The position numbers and the translations under genes were made by a program. A model generated the notes under the pieces. It was not told the origin of the DNA and searched no databases. It worked only from the letters and a program-made list of their open reading frames with translations. DNA of 64,000 nt from Chlamydomonas reinhardtii (Eukaryota; Chlorophyta; Chlorophyceae; Chlamydomonadales; Chlamydomonadaceae), in NCBI RefSeq assembly GCF_000002595.2, contig NC_057019.1, positions 5,316,880-5,380,879 on the forward strand, written 5' to 3'. This document shows positions 1 through 10,679 of this stretch, one piece after another. Every line of letters begins with the position of its first letter. Positions within the stretch are counted from its first letter, which is position 1.

Positions 1-143
1 CTGCACAGCTCCCGGCAGCTGCTTCGCCCAGTCCGTGTAGCACTGCAGCGCGGCGCGAAGTACTGCACACAGCTCCTCCTCGAGCTCAGCTGCCAGCTCA
101 TTGAACCAACGTTTGTCCAGCGGGGGAAGGGACTGTATTCTAC
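1..143 (-). CDS. partial exon at the left window edge, unrecognised
   Basis: Reading the minus strand from about position 143 to the window edge gives an open frame with protein-like composition: it starts S-L-P-P-L-D-K-R-W-F-N-E-L, passes an acidic stretch with ELEEEL, and continues through LRAALQCYTDWAKQLPG. A possible 3' splice site (atacag) lies just before 143. The frame stays open further upstream to about 360, but there it is Pro/Arg-rich and looks like GC-driven noise. I do not recognise the family. The exon would continue to the left of the window. Its assignment as coding is an inference from composition only. Confidence 0.3.
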
Positions 144-1547
144 CTTGTCCCCAGACTATTGACGGATTTCCTCTGCATGTGTGCCTGTGAAGGTACCCTG
201 AACAGCGTGGAGGCACGTCGCCGCAATGGCGCCACGGAGGAAGAGCTCGCCTCCACGCGCAGCAAGCGATCCGCGGCGGGTGAGGCACGCGTGAACCGGG
301 GGGGGGGGAGGGTAAATGCCAGCCCAAACTAAACCAAAACCAACGAAGACGAGCGGGGCGCAGGCCGGGGGGGGAGCAAGCGGCGGGAGCAGCAGGCGCC
401 AGCTGCCAAGCGGCAGGAGCAGAAGGCGCCAGCTGCCAAGCGGCGGGAGCAGAAGGGGTAGCGGGGTGGACGAGTGGTGGAGTGGTGCAGGTGGAGATCA
501 GGGTCAGAGTGCAGGGTCGGAGTTTGGGGGTTAGTGTAGCAGGGTTAGTGTAGCAGGGTAAATGTACGGCACAAGGTTCAGGTTCAGAGTCAGAGAAGAC
601 GCCGCGCACCATTGCAATCTGTGCTCCATTCGACTTGTGCACTCTGGGATATCAAGGTATGGCGGCTGGGAAAACGGCGACAGGCTTCTGGCGAGGTCAG
701 GGGCGTGGGCAACAACGGTCGTTGTTAACCGCGGCACTGTGCGCACTGTGCGTCGGTTTCCCGTGTGCCTGTCATTTGGGCAAGAGAACTTACGTTTTCT
801 GCAGCAAGCTACATTTGGTGGAGATTTGGTGGAGAACTCGAGTCTCGAGAACGCAACTGTGCTGCAACCGACTGTTGCTCGCGGATCGGTCGACGGCTAA
901 ATACCTGCCGCTGACCTTGCATACGCCACAATGTTACATACTCATCTGCGTTTGATATCACATCCTCCCTCGACAACTTGAACCGTCAACGCACCGGCCC
1001 TTCGCGTCGCCAGCATGCTTGCACCGGTTGAAGTGCTTGCGTTCCTCGGAGCGCTGCGCGACATTCGTGAGCTGGTGGTAGCAGTTCTGCATCACTGCAG
1101 TCCCGCTGGTGTGGAACGCCTTCACCAGGTCGCTGGTGAGTTGACAAGGGTTCTGCAGTCGGCCAGTGACTGAATCATCGTCTCTCTAGTCGCTATATAC
1201 TATCGAGTCTGATAATAGCACTCAAATCGTGTGAGCCCACATGTTCTAAGCGTCGCCTGCGCACGACATCGATGACTCGCAGACGCTGTTCGCAGCCAGC
1301 ACGGAGCGGCAGAACGAGCGACCTGCTCGGTTGAAGTCACACATGACATGCTCCTACTCGCTCAGCTCTGTGGCCCCCAGGTGCGTCGGTTGAAACAAAG
1401 CATGCACTCAAGTCCGTTGTTGACGGCGGTCCGACTGTCCGTGGCCCCTCACTCCTTGAGAATAGCCGCGGGCTTTCCCCTGCACTCCACTGCGCCAGCG
1501 CCCTCAACCCAGCCCGGCTCTCCTACGGTCCTCCTCCCTGCCCACAG
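144..1547. other. upstream region of the BTB/BACK gene, no firm gene
   Basis: No convincing complete gene. A frame at 1014-1130 reads like a helical protein segment (EVLAFLGALRDIRELVV) and ends at a GTGAG donor. It could be a 5' exon of the BTB/BACK gene, as could 1290-1380, but I could not close a model. A short tandem duplication of about 33 bp lies near 380-455. Confidence 0.35.
380..455. repeat. short imperfect tandem repeat, about 33-bp unit
   Basis: The unit containing aggcgccagctgccaagcgg occurs twice in tandem, followed by a partial copy. It is not in a supported gene. Confidence 0.6.
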
Positions 1548-2786
1548 GGCGGTATCACGGCGCCCTGCTGCCCGCACGACCTCGCCGCCTCCCCAGCTGG
1601 CGCAGCCGCTCTATCACTGGTGGCCTCAGCGGTGCTCGGCCCCTCGGCCCCAGCCGGCGCGGCGCTGACCCCGCACAACCTCATCACGGCTCTGGCCATC
1701 TCCACTACCAGCAACGTCCTGGCTGCCCGGCACTTGTGCCTAGCCGCCCTAAATGCCTCGCTCTCGCCCTCCAACTGTTTCACGCTGCTCGCCGTCGCCG
1801 AGGCGGCGGGCGTGGCGCCGCTGCGTGACGCGGCAGAGCGCATGTGCCTTGCCTGCGTCCCCGCCGCCACCGCGGCAGCGGCCGCCGCCGCCAAGCAGCA
1901 GGCCGCGCAGCAGCACCCCCAGCAACACCCACAACAACAGCAGCAGCAGGCTGCGGCGCAGGAGGGGCCGCAGGGCATGGACGTGGACGAGCTGGAGGCT
2001 CCCACGCACCCACAGACACAGCTCGGCGCCTTGGCCGCTGCGAGCTCCTCGCCCTTGGAAGTTGACCTGCCCGGCTTCCGGGCGCTTCCGCAGCCGCTGC
2101 TGGAGCGGCTGCTGTGCTCCGAGGGTCTGCAGGTGGGCAGCGAGGCGGAGGTGTTCCAGGCGGTGGAGGCCTGGGCGGCGGCGGCGCCGGCGGCGCGGGC
2201 GGAGGCGCAGGGTGCGCTGGTGCGCAGCTGCGTGCGGCTGGGCGCCATGAGCGTTCAGGAGCTGGAGGCGCTGGACCAGTCGGCAGCGGTGAGCTCACCG
2301 TAGCGGTACTTCACAGTGAAGGATTTGGCAGATGAGCCGGGATCAGGACGGTGGCGGGGCGGGTCCCGCTTGCAGCCATTGGCAGGCTGAGGCCACACGG
2401 ACGTGCAGAAGCGCCGTACTGACTGGCCTTCTAGCTCTGGCTCGCTAATCCCGCTCCTGGCAAACGATACAAACGTTCCATTTTGCTCAACATAAACACA
2501 CGCGCGATGCACACACGCACAGGTCCTGGCCAGCATGGAGCTGACCCGCATTGTGGCTCAGGCGTACGTCACGTGCATCATGGGCGCCAGGGGGCGGGGC
2601 GGCCCGGGGCCGAGGCCCAGCGTGCTGGCGGCACAGGCGGCCGCAGCCGCAGAGGCGGCGGGCTCACGCGGCAGCTCACGCCGCGACAGCGGCGGCGGTG
2701 TGGGCGCGGCGGCGGGACCGGGTGTGGCAATGGGGCTGCACCAGCTGCTGGCAGGGCTGCAGGCGGCGGCGCTGCCTGTGTACTGA
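1548..2786 (+). CDS. BTB/BACK domain protein (3' exons; 5' end unresolved)
   Basis: Two exons are supported: 1548-2288 (after cccacag, ending at GTGAG) and 2523-2786 (after gcacag, stop at 2786); both junctions are phase 0. The first encodes the end of a BTB/POZ fold (LTPHNLITALAISTTSNVLA, then LSPSNCFTLLAVAEAAGV), a Gln/Ala-rich spacer, and a BACK domain (LPQPLLERLLCSEGL, VFQAVEAWAAAAP). BTB/BACK proteins are usually substrate adaptors of CUL3 ubiquitin ligases; that role here is inferred from the family. The BTB core should lie upstream in exons I could not place, so the start is unknown. The last exon is Ala/Gly-rich with no recognisable Kelch repeats. The family call is fairly sure, the full model is not. 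Confidence 0.6.
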
Positions 2787-3262
2787 AGGCGTGGTACAGG
2801 GAGCAGAGCAGGCGGCAGTGCCCGCTTGGAACTTGGGAGGAGTGCTGGAGAGAGCATGTACGCAGCGGGTACTATGGGGGCGCTTTTCGAGAAGCGGCAT
2901 GAATTACCGCAATGAATGTGTGATCTTTGACACGGCTGTGAATCCGCTCTCAAGGCTGTGCGTGTGCGATTGATGAGAAAGTAGGCGATGGCGCGCGGCA
3001 ATGAGGAACTATGAACGCGTTGTCCACGGCCAGGGGATGATTCCTGCCTGTGGCTGAGGTGTTACTGTGTTGCTGTACGTTATTTGAGTTGTGAATGCAC
3101 TAGACAGACCAGCCGCCTCCTAAGTCCCAACTGAAAGGAAGTTGGCAGGGCCGCGGCGTGTGAAGGAGATACTTGTGTTGAGGTTGCCGCTTTGCAATGT
3201 GTACTGCTGTAGTGACTAGTGAAAGAATGGCTCGAACGGTACAGGTCATTGATGCATGCATG

Positions 3263-3267
3263 TTACA
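3263..3267 (-). terminator. candidate poly(A) signal of the 3783-5518 gene
   Basis: TGTAA on the minus strand, about 520 nt past the stop, a normal 3' UTR length for chlorophytes that use TGTAA as poly(A) signal. Confidence 0.35.
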
Positions 3268-3312
3268 TGCTTAACTGGCCGCTGGGCCAGAACATGAGTC
3301 CTTGCTTGGGGA

Positions 3313-3317
3313 TGTAA
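3313..3317 (+). terminator. candidate poly(A) signal of the BTB/BACK gene
   Basis: TGTAA about 530 nt after the stop at 2786. It would overlap the 3' UTR of the convergent neighbour. Confidence 0.35.
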
Positions 3318-3782
3318 CTGTCAACCCAAATGTGCTTGCCTCCTGCCACACCACCTGTCTCGCCCGCAACTTCGCAACCACCCCACCAAACAACCCCATG
3401 ACAGCTTGCACAGTATGGAGACCCCTAGGTCTCTCCGTTGTGCCACCACAGTGCTCAGTAGAGCTTTTCGGCTTCATGTTCCAGTGGTTTAATTCCAATG
3501 TTCCAAAACTGCGTTTTCACCATCACGCAACTCTCATAGGCTCATAGCGCACCCGGAAAAACACCAGGTGCGCCGCTCACAGCCGATGCCATGCTCGCAG
3601 CCACTAGCTATCACTTGATTCAGGCCCATAACCATTCCTATCCTGCATGCGCCACACTAAGTGCCACAATAGGGGTGACCGCCCGCATGCCCATGCCAGG
3701 GGCTGGAGCCAAAGCGGTTGGAGCGTGTGTTGCAGCCTTGCAATGTGTGTTGCAGGCCATCTCCACACATCACACGCCTCCC

Positions 3783-4622
3783 TCACAGCTCGCGGCGGGC
3801 CTTGTCTGCGGCGTCCTTGACGTCCTGCGCGCGCTCCGCCGCCGCGTTGCCCGCGTCACGTGCCAGCTTGCCAGTGGCATCGCCCGCGTCGCTGTTGGGG
3901 GGCCGGTTGGGGGTTGTGGTTGGTGTATGTTGTTATGCATATTATTATGGTATTAAACATACACAGTAGTAGCATACAGCCATGCAGTCGCTTCGGTCCA
4001 TGTATGTGAGCGAAGCGGGCCGTGCACGTGTGGACGCAGCAACAGTGGCACAGGCGAGAGCGGCGGAAGCGCTGGCGCAGTGGCAGTGGCAGTGGCAGGC
4101 TCCACTCACCGGGCGGCGCCGCGTGCGCCGCGCGCAGCATCAGTGGCGCTGTCGGCGATGTTGGAGGCAGCGGAGCGGGCGGCATCCGACACGTCGCCAG
4201 CGGCACGCTCGCCAGAGCGCTGCGGGTAATGGCATACATGCAGGGGCGCAGGAGCCAAGCGGTGAGAGGGAATTACGGTAGTGATACGACAGGGCGTACC
4301 GGCAGGCCATTCCGCCAGGTAGGGGTGCGGAAATACTGGGCTAGTCGACACTACGCACACGCACACGCACACGCACACGCACACGCACACGCACACGCAC
4401 ACGCAATCTATCCCCATCAACCTGCCGGCCCTCACCCGCGCGTCCTTGCCGGCGCCGGTCACGGTGTCGTACGCCTTCTCGGCGGTGCGCTCCACGGCGT
4501 CGCCCGCCGCCCGCGCCGCGTCAGCGACAGCGTCGTAGGCGGACTCGGCAGTGCGGGAGGCGGCGTCGGCGGTGTCAGAGGCGGCGTGGGCAGCCTGTGC
4601 GTGTGTGGTGGGGCGAGGCGAG

Positions 4623-4665
<43 letters not shown>

Positions 4666-5518
4666 CGCGCGAGGAGACGCAGCATGCCTCACGGCAGGCA
4701 AGGTGCACGGTGCGGATGTGGAGGTGGGTTGGAGGTTGCGGGACAACCGACAGGCACATTGTTGAGGGGCGGGGCGGCAGCATGCATGGCCGCGAGGCTG
4801 ATAAACGTATCGCAACACCCAGACAAACACACTTGCATGCACGCACACACACACACACACACACAATGCAACAACACCGCTGCAGTACAGGTGCCTGTAG
4901 GTGGCGACCCACCTTCCGCTGGGCGGACTTGGCAGCATCCGCCACGTCGGCGGCGGTGTCTGCGGCGGCGTCGCGGGCGCGGGCGGCGGCGTCAGCGGCC
5001 TTGTCAGCCAGGGAGTCCTGCCGGGTCGGGGCGGGGTGGGGTTGGGGTTGGGGTGGGGCGAATTCGGTGTCAGAACTTGTCGGTAGTTGGTGAGGGTGAG
5101 CAGCCTGCTGACGGGAAGGGGGAGCGTAGCTTCGCCCATCCCCCGACCGCCACGGAGGGGGCAGGAGGGCGGGCGCAGCGGGCGTGCGTGTGCGAGGCTG
5201 CAACAGTCCGCTGTCCCGCGCGCAAGCGGCCGAGGTCCCCTGGAAGCTTTGCACTACTGGCTGCACACAGGCCCACCCTCGCCGCCAAACAGAAGCAGCA
5301 ACAGGTACGCAACGGGGCCACAGAGCAAAAGTGCGGGAGCGACCGCGCCGCGCGCCGAACCCTCTCACCTCGCGTCCCAGCGCGGCCAGCGGCAGGACCG
5401 AACGGCGAGCACCTACGGGCGCCGCAAGCAGCCGGCGAGCACCGCTGCTGCTGGAGGTGGTGGCGCTGGCGCGACGCACCGAGGCGCAGGGCGCGCGGGA
5501 GCTCGCGATCAGCATCAT
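3783..5518 (-). CDS. LEA-like Ala-rich amphipathic protein, organelle-targeted
   Basis: Five exons close in phase: 5518-5369, 5017-4913, 4594-4436, 4219-4110, 3891-3783, giving 210 residues. Residues 1-50 look like a plastid (or mitochondrial) transit peptide: no acidic residue before the end, rich in Ser, Ala, Arg (MMLIASSRAPCASVRRASAT). The rest is a run of Ala-rich amphipathic 11-mer-like segments such as ADKAADAAARARDAA, AEKAYDTVTGAGKDAR and ERAQDVKDAADKARREL at the C-terminus. This is the pattern of group 3 LEA proteins (LEA_4), unstructured proteins that protect membranes or enzymes during desiccation or freezing. Each exon encodes a whole number of repeat-like segments. Introns hold (CACACG)n and (GT)n. 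The start is the first of two adjacent ATGs. The next gene upstream is of a similar type. Confidence 0.8.
4354..4404. repeat. (CACACG)n in an intron
   Basis: Hexamer microsatellite inside the third intron of the LEA-like gene. Confidence 0.9.
4625..4662. repeat. (TG)n microsatellite
   Basis: Uninterrupted dinucleotide run in an intron of the LEA-like gene; it makes spurious Cys-Val open frames. Confidence 0.9.
4843..4865. repeat. (AC)n microsatellite
   Basis: Dinucleotide run in the same intron as the 4625 repeat and of opposite strand sense, so the two could pair in the pre-mRNA. Confidence 0.85.
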
Positions 5519-6123
5519 GGCTTTTGCTTGCTTGCGGGTCGCAGAGGGTGTGTTTGAGGCTCGCGTTCCTGTCTCGAAGGCTTGGTGGTAGAGTGTCGAG
5601 ATGTTGTGTGATTTTATGAGAGATCGCCAGCTTTTAGCGAGGGGACCTCGCCGACGATGACGCGCTGGCCCTCGGACTGCGGCCTGCGACTGACGCCGGC
5701 CCTTGCCAGGGAAATGCAACCCAGCTCGCAGTAAAACAGGTTGGATACATGGTTACAAAGGAGAAGTTCCCGGCCTGGCACAGGCGAGAGCAGTTTGGCC
5801 CCAGAGCCCCTTGGGTCGGTGCGCCGCCTTCCCAACCACGGTTCACTACCCCTGCCGCCCCCACGGCCCCACCGCACCCGCGGCGGCTGTGGGCGGGTCC
5901 CCTTTGCAAACACCGCCGAACAGGAGGTGGCCAACAGTCAACTGGCCCTGCGCCATGAACATACACAGCGCTGCCATCCTCTGCCGGCCTAGCCGTGCCT
6001 AGCCCCCCTCCCTACATGCTGACACGCTGCCAACCCCAACTAAGCGCCGCCGCGTCAGTCCGCCCCGCTCCTTACTCGTGCCAGCGCAAAGGACTTTGGC
6101 TCCTAATCAGCCGTAACAGGGCC
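5519..6123. other. intergenic region between the two LEA-like genes
   Basis: About 600 bp holding the promoter of the 3783-5518 gene and the 3' UTR of the next. No coding signal. TTACA at 5753 is a likely minus-strand poly(A) signal. Confidence 0.5.
5753..5757 (-). terminator. candidate poly(A) signal of the 6124-9212 gene
   Basis: TGTAA on the minus strand, 367 nt past the stop. Confidence 0.4.
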
Positions 6124-8071
6124 CTAAACGTCGCCACCGCTGCGGTATCCTCCCTCGCTGCGGTCGCCCTCGCTCTCACTGCCGCTGCCGCCGCCGCCGC
6201 CGCGGCCCACATTGAAGAATCCGCGCGCAGCGCGGCCTTGCGAACTACTAGCGCCACCGCTTGGCGACACGGCCACGCCTTCCTCACCCTCCACTCCCTC
6301 TCGAGCTCCCCCCGCCACACCCCCGTGCGCCGCCCGCCGCATCTCCTGCCGCGCCCTCTCCGCCCCTTCCAGCACTCGCTCCTCCGTCACCGCCACCGCC
6401 TCCTCCGCATGTAGCGCCGCCGCCGCCGCCATCTCGCTCGCCGCCGCCGTCGCGTCACTCGCCACGCGGCTCACAACGTCGGCGCCGGCGGCAGCGGCAC
6501 TGTACGCGGCGCCGGCGGCGGCCATGCCGGCGTAAGCCGCCTTGGCGGCGACGGTGGCGGCGGCGTCTACTGCGGCGTCAGCGGCGGCGTCGGCGGCTGC
6601 GCCGAGGCGCTCCGGCACCGTCGCCGCGGCGTGCTCCGCCGCGCGCTTGGCGGCGGCGCCGGCGGCGGCCTCTGCATCGTCCTTGAGGTCCTGTGCGGCG
6701 CTGAGCAGCTGGTAGGTCTGCTTGAAGATGGCAGCCTTCCGCCTCACCTGCGCCACATTGATAAGTCAGTGAGGCGCATCGCAGGCAGTGCAGTGAAGGA
6801 ATCGCCAGGCGGAAGGCACCGTGAACCTCCGTGAAGAGCATTGAAGCAACAGCCGTACACGCAGCACGTCTCGCACCTCACGTATCTTGTCAGCTGCTGC
6901 CTGCGCCACACCGCTGACGGCGCCGCCGACGGCGCTGGCGGCCTTGGCAGCGGCGCCCAGCACGCCGTCTTCCACCACATCCATGGCACTGGCGACACCC
7001 AGCGCACAGCGCACCGCCACAGACGGCTTCTTGCCCTTCACCTCCACCATGTCGCTGCTACTGCCACTGCCACTGCGGGTGTCGCCGCTGCTACTGCCGA
7101 CATGGCCAAAATCCCGTGCGCCGCCGCCTCCGCCGCCGTCGGCAGCGCCACCGGCGCGCTGGCGCTCGGCGGCGGCAACGGCTCTCTCCGCCGCCGCCGC
7201 GCCGCCGCCGCGCACCGCGGCCGCCAGAGCCGACAGCTCTGTCATCGCCCGGCCCGCCACCTCAGAGGCAACTTCACCCGCCCGCTGTGCGGCGGCGGTG
7301 GCGGCGGTGCCCGCCACGATTGCCGCCGCCGCCGCGGCCCGCGGCGCCGTCAGCGGCTCCGCCAGCAGCGCGTCCAGGGCCCCCGGGGCGCCGCCGACCC
7401 AGTCAGCGGCGTCGCCTGCCAGCGCGTCAGCAGTGGCCTGGCCGGCACTGGGCCGGATCTGGATCTGGGTCGGATTCTGCTGGCCTTGAAGATGCTGAGC
7501 TGCTGCTGCTGCACTGGCGCCTTCCTCCCCCTGCCTATCTCCTCCCGCACCACCAGCACCGCCACCTGCAGGTCTTTCAAATGCCTCCGCCGCCGCCGCC
7601 GCCGCCGCCGCCCTGTCGCTCCAGTCGTCCGTGGCGCCGCTGGAGCCGCCGACGTCGCCGCGAGAAAGCTCAGCAGTGCCGCCGCCGGCGGCGGCGGCGG
7701 CGCTGGTGTCGCCTGCTCCGCCGCCGCTGTCAGCAGCGGGCGAGTCTGGACCTCCGCGCCCCTGTTGCATGTAGCGCAGGTATTGGGAGCACAGCAGTGC
7801 GTCAGGACGCTTGCGCCATGCCTAACTATTCTACAATGTGTAAGAGCCGTATCGGACCCATGGCTGTGGTATGGACCGTACCGTATCGTGACCAGCTGCG
7901 CCTGGTCCCTCTTCCGCATCTTACCAGCTACACACACTTTCACCCGCACGCTTGTCGTATTCTTTCAACACGCGACACACGCCTCTATCTCAAACAAACG
8001 CCTCACCTGCATCTGCATCAGCCGCTCCTCAGCCACTGACAGCAGGTGATGACTCCCAGCTGCCTCGTCGC

Positions 8072-8105
<34 letters not shown>

Positions 8106-9212
8106 CCGGACATCGCCGGAATCCTGGGCCGCCGCCTCCCTCACTTCTGAAGCCCAGCCCCTGACGTCTCCGGTCTCGTCACGGATCGGCTGCGACTGCT
8201 GGGCGCCGCAGCCGTAGCCGTGCTGCAGGGCCTCGAAGGGCGGAGGAGGCGGGTGGTGGGGCAGGTCCTCACCAGACACCTGTGGCGGCGGCGGCGGCGG
8301 CAGCGGATTGCATGCGGGATGCCGTGAAGCAAGGTTGGGCAATGCTTGCAGAGTTTTCCCGTGGTTGCTTTGTTTTTTTGATGTGCCCCCCCCCATCCGA
8401 GGGCAGGCTAACCGTACGTGGGGCCCGCATCCCTGCACCAACATGCCCAACGGTGACCGCTGCACACACACATCCCGGACACTCACGTAGCGCGGGTCTA
8501 AGCCATCCATCCGCTGACCTGTCGGGGTTGGCGGCAAACAAAGCACAACGCTCCTCGTTGCAATGACATATGCTTCCTAACACAGCGGGCACACCGTGTC
8601 GGCCTCTTCCCTTGCCTTTACAAACACTGGGGGCCACACAGAGAGTCCCGTCACCTACGCGCTTGCCCCACCCGCCCATTCCTCTGCCTGGCTCGAGCCT
8701 GGACCACAACACACCACACTCCCGCGCCCCGCCCACCACTCGCTCACCCTTGGCCTCCATCTCGTTCTCATCCTCAACCTGCGGCCCGTCCAGCTCGCAG
8801 CCTGGCGTGGCTCCAGCCAGCAGCCGCCGCCGCTCCTCCTCACCGGTGACGCCACCAGTCAGCGCGTCCTGTGCGGATGTGTGTGGGAGGGGGCGCCAAC
8901 TCGTCCAGGTCCCTGTGTCAACGCCATTATCGGTCGCGCTCACGAGTCCGCGAGTCCGCGATTGCGACAGGCAAGGCAGCAGCAACCGCGGAACGGCGGA
9001 GCACGCACCTCGCCCCAGCGGCCCGCGCTGCTAGCGCCGGTGCTGCCGCCGACAGCTGCGCCGCACCCGTTGCCGCCGCGGCCGAGCCATGCGACCTGGT
9101 CCCTAAGACGACTGCTGCGGCTGCCGCGGCGGTAAAGGGTGGCAGCAGGCAGCAGCGGCTGGCGCAGCGGCCGCGAGAGACCCACTCTTGCGAGCCGTGG
9201 CTCCGATAGCAT
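6124..9212 (-). CDS. large Ala-rich LEA-like protein with organelle-type N-terminus
   Basis: Six exons close in phase: 9212-9009, 8868-8748, 8518-8487 (32 nt), 8279-8007, 7821-6877, 6747-6124, giving 732 residues. The N-terminus is Arg/Leu/Ser-rich without acidic residues after the first few positions, like a transit peptide or presequence. A short helical block follows (VAEERLMQMQ joined to AWRKRPDALLCSQYLRYMQQ), then long Ala-rich amphipathic stretches (AGEVASEVAGRAMTELSAL, DAAADAAVDAAATVAAKAA) and a Gly/Ser-rich tail. The composition resembles LEA-type or membrane-remodelling helices, but it is not a textbook LEA_4 repeat and the function is not established. GCC/GGC triplet expansions encode Gly and Ala runs at about 7580-7612 and 8083-8108. 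The gene lies 605 bp upstream of a smaller LEA-like gene on the same strand. The exon start at 7821 rests on a weak acceptor (gttag); other boundaries are good. Confidence 0.7.
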
Positions 9213-10110
9213 TTCTTGTTGGCCGTGCTCTTGATAAGAACATGCAGCGCGTGTTAGTCTCGTAACAGCTACGTATTAGGAGGTGACCGTTGGCAGGTTT
9301 CCCGGCGAGGTCAGTGGAAACGCCCGGACCGTGGACCGAGTCAGACTTCCCTCCGGCGCTTCTGCGTCACCATCCGCATTGCGTGGATTTCAAAACCCTA
9401 GCATTCCCAGCACTCCCCGTCACCCCGTGCCACGCTCTCAGATGATAACTGACCATCAATTTACAATATTGCGTTCAGCATTTGCGGTCCCCAACTGTTG
9501 CCCCAACAGCCCAACTGCGTTCCCCAACGGGGAGGCCGCTGGATACCCCCCTTACACCCCGCCACCTACAGCAAGTGCCTAAACGCATAGGGCGAAGGCG
9601 GCCCCGTCACTAGATGGTGGCCGCTCCGTGCGGGTGGGGCGTGGCGCCTGGACAAGGGGGTGATGACACGCCCGCGCCAGCGGTCCTCACCCCGGTGCTA
9701 CTACTCCCCCGACTCACTTGCGCCTGGCGCTCCTCTCTGCTGCCCTCACCTCGCGCCTCTCTCCGCATCCTGCGTGCTCCTGGTGCTCTCTGCTAGCGCG
9801 CACTCCTGCGCTTGTGCATGTCTGCTATCCGGCTAAACAGGACAGGACCCATCTGCAGGCGCCAGTGCCATCCCCCCAATGCCGCGCCACCCGTGTCCAG
9901 TGTACCTGGTGCGTCATAGGTTTCTCCTCTCCTCTCCTCCCTAATACCCCTGCTCGGCCATTTGCTTCTCTGGTGCTCGGCTACCCAATCTTCAGTCCCC
10001 TCCGCTCCGCCCCCCCCCCCCGGCCCGCTGCTCCTCCTCGTCGCTCAGCCGCGCAGCGGCTGCCGTACCAGCCCAAGCCGTACACCAATGCCGTACACCA
10101 GTACCGTACA
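9213..10110. other. intergenic region
   Basis: This holds the promoter of the 6124-9212 gene and the 3' UTR of the SDR gene. No credible coding frame. TTACA at 9552 may be the SDR poly(A) signal. Confidence 0.5.
9552..9556 (-). terminator. candidate poly(A) signal of the SDR gene
   Basis: TGTAA on the minus strand, about 555 nt past the SDR stop. Confidence 0.3.
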
Positions 10111-10648
10111 TCAGTAGTAGCCCATGACGCTGTAGCCGCCGTCCACCTGCACCACCTGACCCGTCACGTAGGAGGCGGCGGGGGAGCACAGGTACGCCAC
10201 AAGGCCTGTACGGGGGGTAAGGGGGCGGCAGTGCGTGTGGGAATGCGGGTAACGCCAGACAAGGCAACACGTCAGCGGGCATGTGTTAGAGAGCACAAGG
10301 GAAGCGAGCATCCGAGTGCCGGACGAGGAAAGCAGGACGGAGAGGGAAATGCAAAGGCCGTGACGCGATACGCAGGGCACGTGTGTACGGCATGCACCGG
10401 AATGGACAATGCAGCCCAGCCTTTTGAGTTATGGCGCATGTGTGTTTCGTGCATGACTGCGGCACCGGACGCCCATACCCCCGCTGGCAGCCCCGCCGCC
10501 CCACCACCTGCCCCGCCACTCACCCGCCACCTCCTCCGGCTGCCCGATGCGCTTCATAGGCGTACGCGAAAGCACCTGTTCCTTGATGGTCTCATCCTGC
10601 GGACGCGCGCAGCAGATGGCATTGTTGTTGTATAGTTGTGTGTGTGTA

Positions 10649-10679
<31 letters not shown>

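Larger units (their letters stand above)
2787..3782. other. convergent intergenic region
   Basis: This lies between the 3' ends of the BTB/BACK gene and the first LEA-like gene. It holds candidate poly(A) signals for both (TGTAA at 3313 on the plus strand; TTACA, i.e. TGTAA on the minus strand, at 3263). No coding frame looks real. Confidence 0.5.

Noticed and set aside
1-360. Possible mobile-element ORF at the left edge (YLHRHTCRGNP)
   Set aside because: Resemblance to a Helitron-like Cys/His stretch is too short, and the upstream part is low-complexity; kept only as a possible exon.
1523-2248. 241-codon frame on the minus strand opposite the BTB/BACK exon
   Set aside because: It is Cys/Ala-rich antisense of CAG and GC repeats; the plus strand carries the recognisable domain.
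4597-5619. 340-codon plus-strand frame with Cys-Val runs
   Set aside because: The runs are translated (TG)n microsatellite; the LEA-like exons lie on the other strand.
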